Assembly (NCBI GenBank): GCA_933228675.1
Contig: OW121741.1
Coordinates: 43,175,080 to 43,239,079 of the forward strand
Length of the DNA: 64,000 nucleotides
Direction of reading: 5' to 3'
Source: Stomorhina lunata
Lineage: Eukaryota; Arthropoda; Insecta; Diptera; Rhiniidae
Position numbers and translations under genes: made by a program. This document shows, piece after piece, positions 45,608-57,796 of the stretch. The notes beneath the pieces were generated by a model, which saw nothing but the letters and a program-made list of their open reading frames with translations, did not search any database and was not told where the DNA came from. Position 1 is the first letter of the stretch, and each line of letters opens with the position of its first letter.

Positions 45608-46830
45608 CTAAAAAAAATAGAAAATAAAAAATCATTAATACATAGAAATTTTAAAGGCTCTACCATAACTCTATAATATAAAGATATTGCACTCCATACA
45701 TTTTTTCTGCCAAAAGTGAAATTAAAGTGGATAAAAAACACATGAACGCATAAACAAACATACATTTCATGAGCACGTGCGTGTACCTTAGCTTCCTCTT
45801 ATTGGATAATCGTGTCCATTAGTTGTTTCGGAATTAGAGTACAAGTAGTATAATCTCTTTTTTATGGGATGTTTCAAATAGACCATACGGCAAATCAATG
45901 TATGGAAGTGCAACATTAGAGTCCTTGGCTCTACACAAAAATCAAGATTTTAAGACAAATTTCAGATATTCAAAATTGACGTTTATGTATAAATCTCAAA
46001 AACTAAAATGAACAATGTTAGTAAATCTTAACACGGAGTTAGAAGAAAAAAATATTTGCTTAAAAACTTCTATGTCCAATGAGTCACGTAAATGTTGGGC
46101 TGAAAAAATTGTACTTAGAAAATAATTTTTTTGCTCTCGTATCATATGATATGATTTTCATATGATTAATGCCACGAAATAGGCCTCAGTTTCTTGGATA
46201 ACTTCTTCATCGTACTTAAATTTCTTCCCGAGATCAGAGGAATAAGTCGTTAGGGGCACTTTCATTGTCAAAAGTCGACTCTCCAAACATTGTTCAAAAT
46301 CATCATTTCATTTTGTGAGCTTCTCAATAAATAATTTTTCTAGAACAGAGTCCGAATAAAGTTTATCAAGCAAAATCTTCACTTCAGTAGTATTTTTGTA
46401 AAAAACGACTTTTTATGAAGATCTAATAGCCTGTTTCACGATTTCGAAAGAAAATCTACTCGAAAGAAAGTGAGTAACTCGAATTCGTATTAATTTTGGT
46501 TTCACTATTTCGAAGCCTTTCGTTCGTTTCTATTCGAAAGCAAAATATCAAGTGACTCATTTTAACATTTGAAACAGAAATTTGTACGAAAATACTTACG
46601 TTTTCTTTCGACTTACCTTTCGCATAAAATGAAGTTAGTGAAACGAACAACAAATTTCTTTCGTATAGGATAAGAAAGAAAGCATTCTTTCGAAAATCAT
46701 ATGAACGGGCTTCGAGGTCTTCTCTAAAGACCTCTAGCCACTTGTTAGATTCTACTGCGGGAGCATACAATTCAACGATTGATAGATGCTGACATACCAA
46801 TTGTTTGGCAAGTATACTTTTTTGGCAAAA
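45608..46830. other. Intronic DNA, unassigned
   Basis: Includes a 114-codon minus-strand frame (46800-46456) whose product is not recognised. Part of it (46700-46830) is repeated loosely at about 51930-52030, which argues that it is repeat-derived rather than a gene. Confidence 0.4.
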
Positions 46831-47599
46831 ATTCGAGTCAGGCGAAAAGTGTTGACTGCGAAACCATGTGCAATTTTAGTTTCGTCGATTCATGTAATTT
46901 TGAGCTTAAATTATATCTGGCTTTGGAAGGCTAATTTTGAAAAATGTTGATACAATTATGAAAATAGTTAATGCCGTCATATTATCACTATTTCCACTGT
47001 TAATCCCCTACGACTAAACTCCTAATTTAATAGTGTTCTATAAGCTATTAAACTTTCTAAAAGAAGCTATCGAAGCGGCTTTGGCCAATAGAAAAGTAGT
47101 TGCTTTTCATCTAGATAGTTACTCTTCTAAAACTACAGGTTTTCAATTGGGATGTTCTTATGCATTCACCATATCGTTGGTCTTATGTTGAAAAGCCCTA
47201 ACTCACACTTTTTTCGAAATTGATTTATTTTTGTGATTCAAATGCATTTAAGGCAAATACATCTCCTCTCAAAAATTTAAGGCAATTTTATCAAAATTAG
47301 CGGTTATTTAAGTAATTTTCTAAAAAGCCGTAACTTATTCCTAAAAAAGCCCTATCTAGCCAAATTATGTGTCGTTGCATCAACAAATAATAGAAAATGT
47401 TCGAATCTTTAAGCTTTCGGTTAGATGTATAATAATTTCTTATACTAAACTTTTGTCGACAACATTTTTTGAAAAAAAAACTTTTTATATTAAAACCCAG
47501 CAAAACTTTGGTAATGGCAAGTACTCTGATAACTGGTTACCTTGTAACGACTACAACATACCATCCGAATAAATAATAAGTTATTACAGAAGTACTCAT

Positions 47600-47665
47600 T
47601 TGTAATTAAGATGGTAATTTAAACTGAATGGCCCCGGTTCAAGTCCCACCAAGGGCAACCATTTT
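47600..47665 (+). other. tRNA-like B-box segment
   Basis: 'ggttcaagtcccacca' at about 47637 looks like a tRNA T-arm, but no matching acceptor stem is found. Likely a SINE or tRNA relic. Confidence 0.3.
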
Positions 47666-47789
47666 TTTTATTAAAAGAGTCTTTTTAAATGATTTTTGAA
47701 TTTTAAGAACTTAAATATTATCTTCTGTAAAAAAAAATTGTAAAACTAACTCACGTTAATGAAAAAATACCATCATGACATAATTTTGA

Positions 47790-48265
47790 TTATGTAGGGG
47801 ATGTTGAATACCAAACACGATTCTAATTGGTCTTAACTTGGTAAGCCCAACTTATCTGGGTCATCCTTCATCTCAACTGTGGACACACACCTCCTTATGG
47901 TATCACCCGGGGAGCTAGTTTAAGATCCATTAATATTGTGAGTTAACATGTTCCGAGAGTTGTCCCATAAGATCGATAAAAATGGGTTAGGATTACGGGC
48001 TAGTAACCCTCTCTTGAAAAAAAAAATACAATGATAAACAAGGATAAAATTAGAATTGAAATGTCCCACTACCTAATGTTAGAGGAGGATGTCCGAAACT
48101 TCGATAGAAAGACCAAGTAGAGGAACATTTTTCAAAGCTTGGCCTATAAAATTGGAGAATATTCGCACAAGATCGAAATCCATGGAATTCTAAAATATGC
48201 TCGGACTTTGACCTTAACAGGTTGTAACATTTAAGTAAGTAAGAGTCAATCTTATGTAAAAACTT
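47790..48265 (-). repeat. Dispersed repeat shared (inverted) with 57.23-57.56 kb
   Basis: Carries 'gtaggggatgttg', 'ggttaggattacgggctagt', 'aacttcgatagaaagacc' and 'catggaattctaaaatatgc'. All of these reappear in the reverse order and strand near 57300-57560. Function unknown. Confidence 0.7.
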
Positions 48266-48471
48266 ATACAAAAAAGAAGATTTAAATTGTTTATGTTTTA
48301 AAATAATTTTAAAAAAGTTTTAAAATAATTACAAAAAAACGTATAAAGATATTTTTCCAAAAATTACAACAAAGCAAAAAAAAGCAGGGAAAAAAAAGTT
48401 ATTTTCACATGATTTTGGATCTAAAAATAAAAATTGTTTATAATAATTATAAGTTGCTAAGTTTTCAACAT

Positions 48472-48540
48472 ATGAAGTAGCTCAGTGGAAGAGTCTCTAG
48501 CAGTCGGAGGGTCTGGGTTCGAGCCCCCATGGGATCATAA
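48472..48540 (+). other. tRNA-like sequence (A and B box), probable pseudo-tRNA
   Basis: 'tagctcagtgg' (A box) and 'gggttcgagccc' (B box) are spaced as in a tRNA, but the flanking acceptor arms do not pair and the T stem is imperfect. Probably tRNA-derived and not functional. Confidence 0.4.
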
Positions 48541-48999
48541 AAAAAATTTTGTATTTTGTTTAAAAATATATGTTTTTAATAAAACAACAACAAAAAAGTT
48601 GTTGCTGTTGTTGTTGTTGCTTTCAAATTGCTTACCCAAGTCATTACTTTTCTGCAATTGGTAAGTACTTGCCTCCAATGACATCCCTATGTTAATGTAA
48701 TGACTTAAACGGCGAATGGGTAAGTAGTTCGTGTTCAATAGTTTAACTGTTTAACTCATTATTTGGTAATGAAAAGTTTTACTGGGAAGCTTTTCTATAG
48801 GTAACTTTTAACATCTAAAGAAATATATATTTTTTTTAAGCCCTTACTCGCGAACTATGTGTCTTAAAGCTTTCGGTTAGATGTGTAATGATTTCTTATA
48901 TGTACTTTTGTCGACATTTTTTGAAAAAAAAAACTTTTTATATTAAAAGCTTTTCTATAGGTAACTTTTAACATCTAAAAAAAATATATTTTTCAAAAG

Positions 49000-51400
49000 C
49001 CCTTACTCCCCGAATTATGTGTCGTTGCATCCAAAAAACAGAAAACGTTCGATATTAACAGCTTTCCTACAGATAACTTTAATATCTAAAGCTTTCTAAA
49101 AAATCCTGTTTATATTAAAAATTCCTATAATAAATATTTGATATCAAAAGATTTCTTATATAAAACTTTCCTACAAAAAACTTTCAATATCAAAGCTTTT
49201 CTATTAGTAACTTTTGATATAAAAAGCTTTCAACTAAAATATTCCATATTAAAAGTATTCTGAAAAAAAAAGATTTTCTATATAAAACTTTCAATGTCGA
49301 AAATTTTCCCATAACAAACTTTTGATATTGAGAGTTTTTCTTTAGAAAACTTTCGATATCAAAAGATTTGTTATATAAAACGTTTGTCTTCAAACTATTT
49401 CGGATTGAAAACCTGATATAAATCAACAGATTTCCTAAAGCTTACTTTTAATATCCAAAGGTTTCTACTAAAAACATTTCATATCGTATTCATTTGATAT
49501 CCAAAGATTTTCCATATAAAACTTTTGATTTCCTTTATAATACTTTGAATATCAAAAGATTTCATATAGAGAACATACGAAGTTAAACTTTCAGTATCGA
49601 AAGTTTCCTATAGAAACAATATCGAAAGCTTCCCTATCGAAAGATTTTCTATAGAAAACTGTTAATATCGAAAGATCTCTTGTAGAAAGCATTTGCAATC
49701 GAAAGATTTGCTATAGAAAACATTCGCTATCGAAAGCTTTGCTTAATATAATTTGTTTTTATCACTACAGAAAAAAGTCATAAGATAACAAACTTTTGAT
49801 ATTGAAAGATTTTCTTTAGAAAACTTACGATATCAAAAGATTTGTTATATAAAACTTTTGTCTTCAAAATATTTCTGATTGAAAACCTTTTTTATCAACA
49901 GATTTTCTAAAGCTTACTTTTAATATCCAAAGGTTTCTTCTAAAAACATTTCATATCAAGAGTTTTTCAATATAAAAATGCCAATATCTAAAAATTTCCT
50001 ATATAATTCGATTTCGAAAGGCTTTCTAATAATAAACTTTTGATATCAATAGATTTTCTATAGACAACTTTTGATTACCTTCATAATACATTGAATTTTA
50101 AAAGATTTCATATAGAGAACATACGAAGTTAAACTTTCAGTATCGAAAGTTTCCTATAGAAACAATATCGAAAGCTTCCCTATCGAAAGATTTTCTATAG
50201 AAAACTGTTAATATCGAAAGATCTCTTGTAGAAAGCATTTGCAATCGAAAGATTTGCTATAGAAAACATTCGCTATCGAAAGCTTTGCTTAATATAATTT
50301 GTTTTTATCACTACAGAAAAAAGTCATAAGATAACAAACTTTTGATATTGAAAGATTTTCTTTAGAAAACTTACGATATCAAAAGATTTGTTATATAGAA
50401 CTTTTGTCTTCAAAATATTTCTGATTGAAAACCTTTTTTATCAACAGATTTTCTAAAGCTTACTTTTAATATCCAAAGGTTTCTTCTAAAAACATTTCAT
50501 ATCAAGAGTTTTTCAATATAAAAATGCCAATATCTAAAAATTTCCTATATAATTCGATTTCGAAAGGCTTTCTAATAATAAACTTTTGATATCAATAGAT
50601 TTTCTATAGACAACTTTTGATTACCTTCATAATACATTGAATTTTAAAAGATTTCATATAGAGAACATACGAAGTTAAACTTTCAGTATCGAAAGTTTCC
50701 TATAGAAACAATATCGAAAGCTTCCCTATCGAAAGATTTTCTATAGAAAACTGTTTATATCGAAAGATTTCTTGTAGAAAGCATTCACAATCGAAAGATT
50801 TGCTATAGAAAACATTCGCTATCGAAAGCTTCCCTTAATATAATTTGTTTTTATCACTACAGAAAAAAGTCATAAGATAACAAACTTTTGATATTGAAAG
50901 ATTTTCTTTAGAAAACTTACGATATCAAAAGATTTGTTATATAAAACTTTTGTCTTCAAAATATTTCTGATTGAAAACCTTTTTTATCAACAGATTTTCT
51001 AAAGCTTACTTTTAATATCCAAAGGTTTCTTCTAAAAACATTTCATATCAAGAGTTTTTCAATATAAAAATGCCAATATCTAAGGATTTCCTATATAATT
51101 CGATTTCGAAAGGCTTTCTAATAATAAACTTTTGATATCAATAGATTTTCTATAGACAACTTTTGATTACCTTCATAATACATTGAATTTTAAAAGATTT
51201 CATATAGAGAACATACGAGTTAAACTTTCAGTATCGAAAGTTTCCTATAGAAACAATATCGAAAGCTTCCCTATCGAAAGATTTTCTATAGAAAACTGTT
51301 TATACCGAAAGATTTCTTGTAGAAAGCATTTGCAATCGAAAGATTTGCTATAGAAAACATTCGCTATCGAAAGCTTTCCTTAATATATTTTCACTATTAT
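49000..51400. repeat. 546-bp higher-order satellite
   Basis: 'gagaacatacgaagttaaac' recurs at 49569, 50115, 50661 and 51207, exactly 546 bp apart (the last copy with a one-base deletion). Each unit is built of about 30-bp sub-repeats alternating 'tttctatagaaaac' and 'atatcgaaag'. The first part (49000-49560) is a more diverged, older section. Confidence 0.9.
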
Positions 51401-51760
51401 CACTATAGAAAAAAGCCCTAACTTACATTTATGCTCTGAAATGAGACTACAAAAAGCTGTATATCATTTAGTTTTTTATGTTTAAAATTAAATAAAAGAA
51501 TCAAATTTGTCGTAAAATTTTATCAATTACGGTTTCAAATCTGTTTTTAACTTCCCCTGTAAAGTTTTAAAAATGCTAGTTAGACCTTTCTACGTGAGAC
51601 CAACGATGTACTCTTGACTTAGCGCCAAGAGAATACTACCTTCTCCCGTCTATGTTGAAAGATTTTGCAGGTGATGAATTATTTTCAAGAGGGACTTGTA
51701 AAAATTGGTAGCTACAGTTTTTTTTGTATAGGGAAATTTTCTTAAAATTTATAGAAAGTC

Positions 51761-52190
51761 ATTGAGTAAAATGACTTAGGTCCGTGTTATATTATTTTTT
51801 TCCTTTCCTACACATAAATGCAGTTTATAAGAATTTACATCGCCAAAAATCGAATTGAGTTCGAGTATACCTGTTTATATAAGGTATATCTACTTTTACT
51901 CCTCCTGCCACAATAATCAGATAGGCTTTGAGGTTTTCTCTATATACATCCTGTCACTTGCAAGAGAGAGCATGCAATTCAGCAAATGATAGATTACTGT
52001 CACTACGCACTATGATATTTCTGCTGCAAAAAAGGCATTTTTTGACTATCACCTTTCAAAAATCTAATAATGCCATTTTATAGAGAAGAATCTGACAATG
52101 AAAAATCTCTATATATATATAGAAAAAATCGGCTGAAGTCAGCTGAATATTGTAAAACAAAAATGTATGGTAAAATTATTGAAATTAAAC
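51761..52190. other. Relics of mariner-flanking repeat
   Basis: 'catcgccaaaaatcgaattg' (51840) parallels 'tatcgcccaaaatggaattg' at 59868, so homology to the 59-kb locus extends past the transposase. Confidence 0.5.
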
Positions 52191-52191
52191 G

Positions 52192-52457
52192 ACAAAGATA
52201 TTTTAACTGGCTAAATGTAGGTATCAATTTTATTTAAGTCTGAGATCTTGTTTCTGTTTAAAAGAAAAAAATAAAGTTTTTTGCGTACGTAGTTTGGGAG
52301 ATATAAGCGCATCAATCATCATATGTATCAAAGATATTTTAACTGGCAAAATGTAGGTATCAATTTTATTGAAGTCTGAGATCTTGTTTTTTTTTTTAAA
52401 GAAAAAAATAAAGTTTTTTTGCAGACGTAGTTTGGGAGATATAAACGCATCAAAATT
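52192..52457 (+). repeat. Tandem duplication of about 138 bp
   Basis: 'aaagatattttaactggc' to 'gggagatataagcgcatca' occurs twice in direct succession (52194 and 52330). Confidence 0.85.
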
Positions 52458-52739
52458 GTCCTATAAAATTCAGCATTGGCTGTTTTCGTTGGAGAAAAAG
52501 TCAGCTTACTCGGTTTACCTCTGTGCTCTCAGTATAATGAAATGAAAGGCAAAAGGCTTTTCTTTTGAATTAACTAAAAAAATTCACCAACTTTTGTCAA
52601 TCTTTTGAAAAAATCAAAATTTAGTAAAATAAAGTAAAGAATATTGCTTATAATAAAAAAGCATTGCATACCTTCAGGCTTAAATTTTAAATAAAATTGC
52701 AGTTATTAATCCTAACATTAGTTTAAATTACATTATCTG

Positions 52740-54450
52740 GAGATTTACGAAGTACCTCTAGGAGTCTACGAATTTCAACAAAAATTAGTAGAGTTCTTTC
52801 TTGGATCAACTAATAGGCATCTGACGAATTTTACTAAATTTTATTAAGAAGTTCGCCTTATTCATTAAGAATAAAAATACATAAAAAATAGGGATCCAAG
52901 GCAGGTACCCCAAGAAGTCGACGGATTTCAACCAAAATTAGTAGAGCTATTTCTTTCTTGGATCAAAAAATAAAAGTGTGCCGAATTTTATTAAATTCTG
53001 TTGAAAATTGGGTTCAATAAATTGAGAAGGAAAATAAGTGAAAAATTAGGGTCCAGGGGAGGTGCCCCAAGAAGTCGACGGATTTCAACCAAAATTAGTA
53101 GAGCTCTTTCTTGGATCAAAAAATAAGAGTGTGCCGAATTTTATCAAATTCTGTTAAAAATTGCGGGTTATACATTAAGAAGGAAAATAAGTGAAAAAAT
53201 AAGGTTCCAGGGGAGGTGCCCCAAGAAGTCGACGGATTTCAATCAAAATTAGTAGAGCTCTTTCTTGGATCAAAAAATAAAATTGTGCCGAATTTTATCA
53301 AATTCTGTTGAAAATTGCATTTTATACATTGAGAAGGAAAATAAGTGAAAAAATTAGGGTCCAGGAGAGGTGCCCCAAGAAGTCGACGGATTTCAACCAA
53401 AATTAGTAGAGCTCTTTCTTGGATTAAAAAATAAAAGTGTGCCGAATTTGATCAAATTCTATTAAAAATTGCGGGTTATACATTAAGAAGGAAAATAAGT
53501 GAAGAAATGGGGTTCCAAGGGAGGTACCCTAAGAAGTCGACGGATTTCAACCAAAATTAGTAGAGCTATTTCTTGCTTGGATCAAAAAATAAAAGTTTGC
53601 CGAAATTTATCAAATTCTGTTGAAAATTGCGTTTTATACATTGAGAAGGAAAATAAGTGAAAAATTAGGGTCCAGGGGAGGTGCCCCAAGAAGTCGACGG
53701 ATTTCAACCAAAATTAGTAGAGCTCTTTCTTGGATTAAAAAATAAAAGTGTGCCGAATTTGATCAAATTCTATTAAAAATTGCGGGTTATACATTAAGAA
53801 GGAAAATAAGTGAAAAAATGGGTTTCCAAGGGAGGTACCCTAAGAAATCATCGGATTTCAACCAAAATTAGTAGGTCTTTTTTTTTTTGGATCAAAAAAT
53901 ACAAGTGTGCAAAATTTGATCAAATTCTGTGGAAAATTGCGGTTTATACATTGAAAAGGATGATAAGTAAAAAATGGGGGTCCAAAGGAGGTACCCCAAG
54001 GTGTCGACGGATTTCAATTAAAATGAGTACAGCTGTTTAAAGATAAAAGTGTGCCGAATTTTATAAAATTATATTGAAAATTGCGGGTTATACATTGAGA
54101 AGGAAAATAAGTAAAAAAAAAAAATGGGGGTCCAAGGGAGGTACCCGAAGGAGTAGACGGATTTCAACCAAACAAATTGGAGTTAATTTATGGTTAAAAA
54201 AATAGAAGTGTGTCAAATTTTATCAAATTCTATCGAAAATAGCGTTTTATACATTGAGAATAAAAATAAGTGAAAAATGGGGGGTCCAAGGGAGGTAACC
54301 CTAGGAGTTGACGGATTTCAATCAAAACAAGTGGAGCTCTTTTCTGGCTCAAATAATAGAGTTTTGCTGATTTTCATGAAATTCTGGTAAAAATTGCGGG
54401 TTATACATTGAGAAGAAAATTAAGTGAAAAATGGCGGTAGACAGATTTCA
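52740..54450. repeat. 155-bp minisatellite, about 11 copies
   Basis: The word 'gtcgacggatttcaa' or a variant recurs at 52917, 53073, 53228, 53382, 53536, 53693, about 53847, 54003, about 54153 and about 54307: mean period about 155 bp. Units include 'ccaaaattagtagagctctt' and 'ggggaggtgcccc'. Divergence rises at both ends. The open frame at 53810-54040 is an artefact. Confidence 0.95.
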
Positions 54451-54732
54451 GAGTTTTTTCGAATTTTTCTTATCTATATAAAACTAAATAAAAGTAATAG
54501 GATCACTCCTTTTATATTTTGTAGTCAGATGTTTGAAGAAATATCACTGTGATAAGTCAGCGTTTGGAGGCCTGACGTAGATATTGGCCCACTTAAAAGC
54601 TTTTGAAAGTGATCTTTTGAAAGCTTTCCGTAGTAACACAATGGACTTTTAAGTATAAGTGCTTCAGATTACCGGAATACCTTACTGACATATCCTAATT
54701 GAACGAAAACTATATTTTAATTGTATACTTAC

Positions 54733-54822
54733 ATTAAATAATGTAGATCGATCCAATGAAAAGAAGCCATACGCTGTTAATATCGGCTTTGGCCTTAGAT
54801 TTTTCCATAGAAATTTGTCAAT
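54733..54822 (-). CDS. Gr cassette A, exon 3
   Basis: 90 bp, phase 0-0: IDKFLWKNLRPKPILTAYGF, then FSLDRSTLFN. Acceptor 'tatcaacag', donor 'gtaagtat'. Confidence 0.92.
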
Positions 54823-54885
54823 CTGTTGATAAAAATATAAAATTTTTTATATATATATATATTTTTTAAATGGCCATTATATTAC

Positions 54886-54948
54886 CATTTGATCCAAACT
54901 CGTTTTAGTGCGTGGTATTCTAGCCAAGATTTGGGCAGTTTTATTGGC
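54886..54948 (-). CDS. Gr cassette A, exon 2
   Basis: 63 bp, phase 0-0: ANKTAQILARIPRTKTSLDQ, then M. Acceptor 'ctctattcaag', donor 'gtaata'. Confidence 0.92.
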
Positions 54949-55006
54949 CTTGAATAGAGAAAAACAAAAATGTAACATTAGTTTTAGATTAAAATATTAA
55001 ATATAC

Positions 55007-55912
55007 CTCCTTATCAATATCATTTCCACACATAATTTGGATATAAATTATTACAGGTGGCAGACTAAATAATAATGTATGAAAAATTACATATAAAAAT
55101 TCAAATATTGAAACTTTTAAATCCTCAAAGGCTACTAATATTAGAAAAAGTAGACCCGATAAATTGGTCAGAAACATCAAAGATTGTTGAATAACTGGAA
55201 AACCATAAACCAAACTCAAGTCTTGAACACACAAAGATAACAATCTTTGGCGTAGGCAGAGAATCTGCGAAATTTCCTTTGAGCTCTTGGCTATTAATAT
55301 AGAGTGATTTAAAACTGTCAGTAGATCATAGGCTATAGTAAGGAGACAAGTGAAGCAAGTCAAGTAAATGGTGCTATATGTAAAATATATATTCAAGACC
55401 ACAGCACAGCAAATGTAGACGATCCAATAAAATTGTCTTCTTGCCAAATCTAAAATTCCCATATTAAAAACATATAAAGCAATTAAAATCATTCCAAATA
55501 AATATTGTTTTTCACACTTTTGCATTAGATCTAAATTATTTCCTTTTTTCTTAATACATTCTCCAAATTCCAAAAATTTTTCAAATATTTTTACGTTTCG
55601 AAAACGCACAAAATAGAACATGATGTTGAGCAATATTTGAATGAAGGCACTTTCTACGACGGGAAAAAACGTCAAAAGAGTGCCAGTTTGGCTGGTGTCA
55701 AAAGCTGCATAATTATTCCAAATTATGACAATTAATGAACATATAAAGAACGATGCCATTATCATTAACATAATGAAATTAAAACAGATCATAAACATTT
55801 CACTTTTCCTGGTGATGATAAGTTTTTGCTGTTTTTCACAAAATATTGCCGGAAAAATACCGAGAATAAATAAAAGTTTTGAAAAACGTTTTATAACCGT
55901 TTTTAAGGCCAT
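55007..55912 (-). CDS. Gustatory receptor cassette A, exon 1
   Basis: 302 residues from ATG at 55912 (MALKTVIKRFSKLLFILGIF) to the donor 'gtatat' after DKE. With exons 2, 3 and the terminal exon at 45607 it is a complete 382-residue 7tm_7 gustatory receptor, likely a cation-channel subunit on chemosensory dendrites. Visible blocks: TIYLTCFTCLLTIAYDLLTV, LRQRLLSLCVQDLSLVYGFP, several hydrophobic helices, and TYMVILVQF on the last exon. It is clearly homologous to B and C but the most diverged of the three. The 9.1-kb third intron holds a minisatellite, a split mariner and a 546-bp satellite. First ATG chosen; the N-terminal pattern is shared with B and C. Confidence 0.92.
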
Positions 55913-56071
55913 TAGAAAATTGAATGCTTATGTATCGACAGTTTAAAGATTAATAATATTCCTGCTTTCAGATATTTTCAAATTTAAGTTTTATATGCGC
56001 AATATCTTATGAAATGGGTTTTTAAAAAGCTTTAAAACCCTTTTCCGTTTCTGCAAATCAAAGGCGGTACA

Positions 56072-56081
56072 TTAACGCCTA
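56072..56081 (-). promoter_or_regulatory. Conserved upstream motif TAGGCGTTAA, cassette A
   Basis: Same ten bases as cassette C, about 160 bp before the ATG. Not found before cassette D. Confidence 0.45.
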
Positions 56082-56184
56082 CAATTTTACATTTGTCAAG
56101 AAATTGACTTTCACTTGAAAAAAATATATTTAACTGTAAAAGAAATACGAGTGTTGCCTTTAATACTTCGAGACTAGAGAAAAA

Positions 56185-56895
56185 CAAGTAAGAAAGTGCT
56201 ATAGTCTGTCAAGCCCGACCATACGATTCCCTTCACCACTAAGGTCAAAGGTGTTCTTTTTCCTGTATACAAACATTTTCTCAAAACTTATACATTTAAG
56301 CTGTTTCCTTCATTTGGACTTATATGAGAGCTAGGTTCAAATATGGACTGATTATCTCGAAATGTTGCAAAAAGTTTTTACAAAAATTATGTACGAGTAT
56401 GCAAAAAATAAACTTAAAATTCTCATTATCTTCCGAATTATGAGCGTTTTAGAGATTTTTGTCTCATTTAGTGCGTTTTGACAGAAGAGTTTGTTTGAGG
56501 GAGCTATGGTCAAATGTGGACCGATTTCAACAAAATTTGGTGCACTGATTGTGGTTTACATAAGCAGTATTTTTTTTTATTCGATGAAAAAATATTAAAA
56601 TTTGTGGCCAAAATATCAATTTCGGGAAGTGCGACCTATTGAAGGTACCATAAAAAATGGACCCACTATCAAAAAAATGATCTGTACCAAATTTCATGAA
56701 ATTATCTTTAGAATTGCCAGCCAGCCGTCCAGCCAGACGGACGAACGGATGGACTGATCGCTAAATAGAGTCAGAAAGTGATTATAAGCCTATTGGCATA
56801 CTAAAAGGTTGGTCTAAGACAAATATTTCTTTGCGTTACATACATCAGCACAAACTTATAATACCCTTTCCACCTATATTGGTGAAGGGTATAAT
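56185..56895 (+). mobile_element. Dispersed repeat R, copy 9
   Basis: From 'caagtaagaaagtgctatag' to 'ggtgaagggtataatg', with small internal deletions compared with copies 2 and 7. Confidence 0.8.
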
Positions 56896-56984
56896 GAATT
56901 TTTATCATCAAAAATGGCTTTATAGCTTTTCAAAATATTCTCCATAGAAATCAAATACACTTTTTAATACTTCGGATAACTCAT

Positions 56985-57095
56985 TAACTCGCTTAACAAG
57001 TTCCTTGTCTGAGACGAATTGTGTGAGTTCACATTGTCGTGGTGGAGAATGAACTGCTTTTGTCGGTTGCGATTTCTTATTTCACTATAGACTTT
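56985..57095 (-). pseudogene. Mariner-like transposase fragment
   Basis: The minus strand reads RNRNRQKQFILHHDNVNSHN, then SSQTRNLL. LHHDN-xxSH is the second-Asp block of mariner-type transposases. Only about 110 bp is recognisable. Confidence 0.55.
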
Positions 57096-57229
57096 TGGAA
57101 AAGTTAAAAAAGTTATACCAATAGCACAATTGAGACAAGCCCAAATTTTTCGAAGAAAACAGGTGATTTTGATACCTATACTTTTAGATCATTATTTTGG
57201 GTACCTCTCATAGACTTACTTGAATGCCC

Positions 57230-57560
57230 TTTATTTGCATGTTAAGGTCAGAGGTCGAGCATATTTTAGAATTCTTTCGAGCATTTCTCTAATTTCGTAG
57301 GCCAAGCTTTGTCTTTACTTAGTCTTTCCATCGAAGTTTCGGACGTCCCCTTATATTTTAATTTTTGCTCTTTGATAGTAATTGTTTTTTTTCAGGAGTG
57401 GGTTACTAGCCCGACGTCCTAACCCATATTTTTTATAGTGTTAACGTATTTCCCCGGGTAATACCACGAGGAGGTAAAGGATAACCAAGATATGTCTGGG
57501 CTTACCGAGTTAAAACCAATCAGAATCGTTGCTTGGTATCCAACATCCCCTACCTCTCAC
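57230..57560 (+). repeat. Dispersed repeat shared (inverted) with 47.79-48.26 kb
   Basis: 'gtcgagcatattttagaatt', 'gaagtttcggacgtcccc' and 'gggttactagcccg'-like words, in the order expected from the other copy read on the opposite strand. Confidence 0.65.
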
Positions 57561-57639
57561 AGAAATTTAGTTGTTTTTGAATGAAGTCTAGCGTAAGTAT
57601 TGCTTATAGCAGAGATATCAGTGGAATCGGTTCATATGC

Positions 57640-57745
57640 GACCATACCTCCCATACAAAAGCAAGTTTGAAATACCCCTTAAAACAAAGTAGTAGCACAA
57701 GACCTCAGAGGTAAAGGCTATCAAATAGTCGGGCTCGGCAGACTT
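57640..57745 (-). repeat. Remnant of repeat R
   Basis: 'gaccatacctcccatacaa' and 'aaatagtcgggctcggcaga' preserve the R end in decayed form. Confidence 0.45.
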
Positions 57746-57796
57746 GTCATAGTACTTTCATATTTCTGGTCTCATTTATGTAAGTTGAAGTAAAAA

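Larger units (their letters stand above)
47175..51605. mobile_element. 4.4-kb TIR element inserted in dead mariner
   Basis: The left end 'cgttggtcttatgttgaaaa' pairs with the minus-strand right end 'cgttggtctcacgtagaaag'. Comparison with the uninterrupted mariner at 59.5 kb shows the host reading 'caccatat' on the left and 'atgtactc' on the right, so a duplication of about 4 bp. It contains tRNA-like words, a dispersed repeat and a 546-bp satellite. No transposase seen. Confidence 0.7.
46840..51760 (+). pseudogene. Dead mariner, split by a 4.4-kb insertion
   Basis: The left part (46840-47174) contains QAKSVDC-like and a frame ANRKVVAFHLDSYSSK, the second catalytic block of mariner with HQDNARPH decayed to HLDSYSS. 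The right part (51606-51760) continues TLDLAPREYYLLPSMLKDFA, the third catalytic block (YSPDLAPSDYHLF in active relatives). Together they parallel the uninterrupted copy at 59160-59720. Frames are broken, so it is inactive. Confidence 0.7.

Noticed and set aside
46456..46800. 114-codon minus-strand frame as a gene
   Set aside because: No recognised domain, and part of the sequence is repeated loosely near 51.9-52.0 kb in a repeat-derived context.
48472..48540. Functional tRNA gene
   Set aside because: A and B boxes are present but the acceptor stem does not pair and the T stem has mismatches; likely tRNA-derived repeat.
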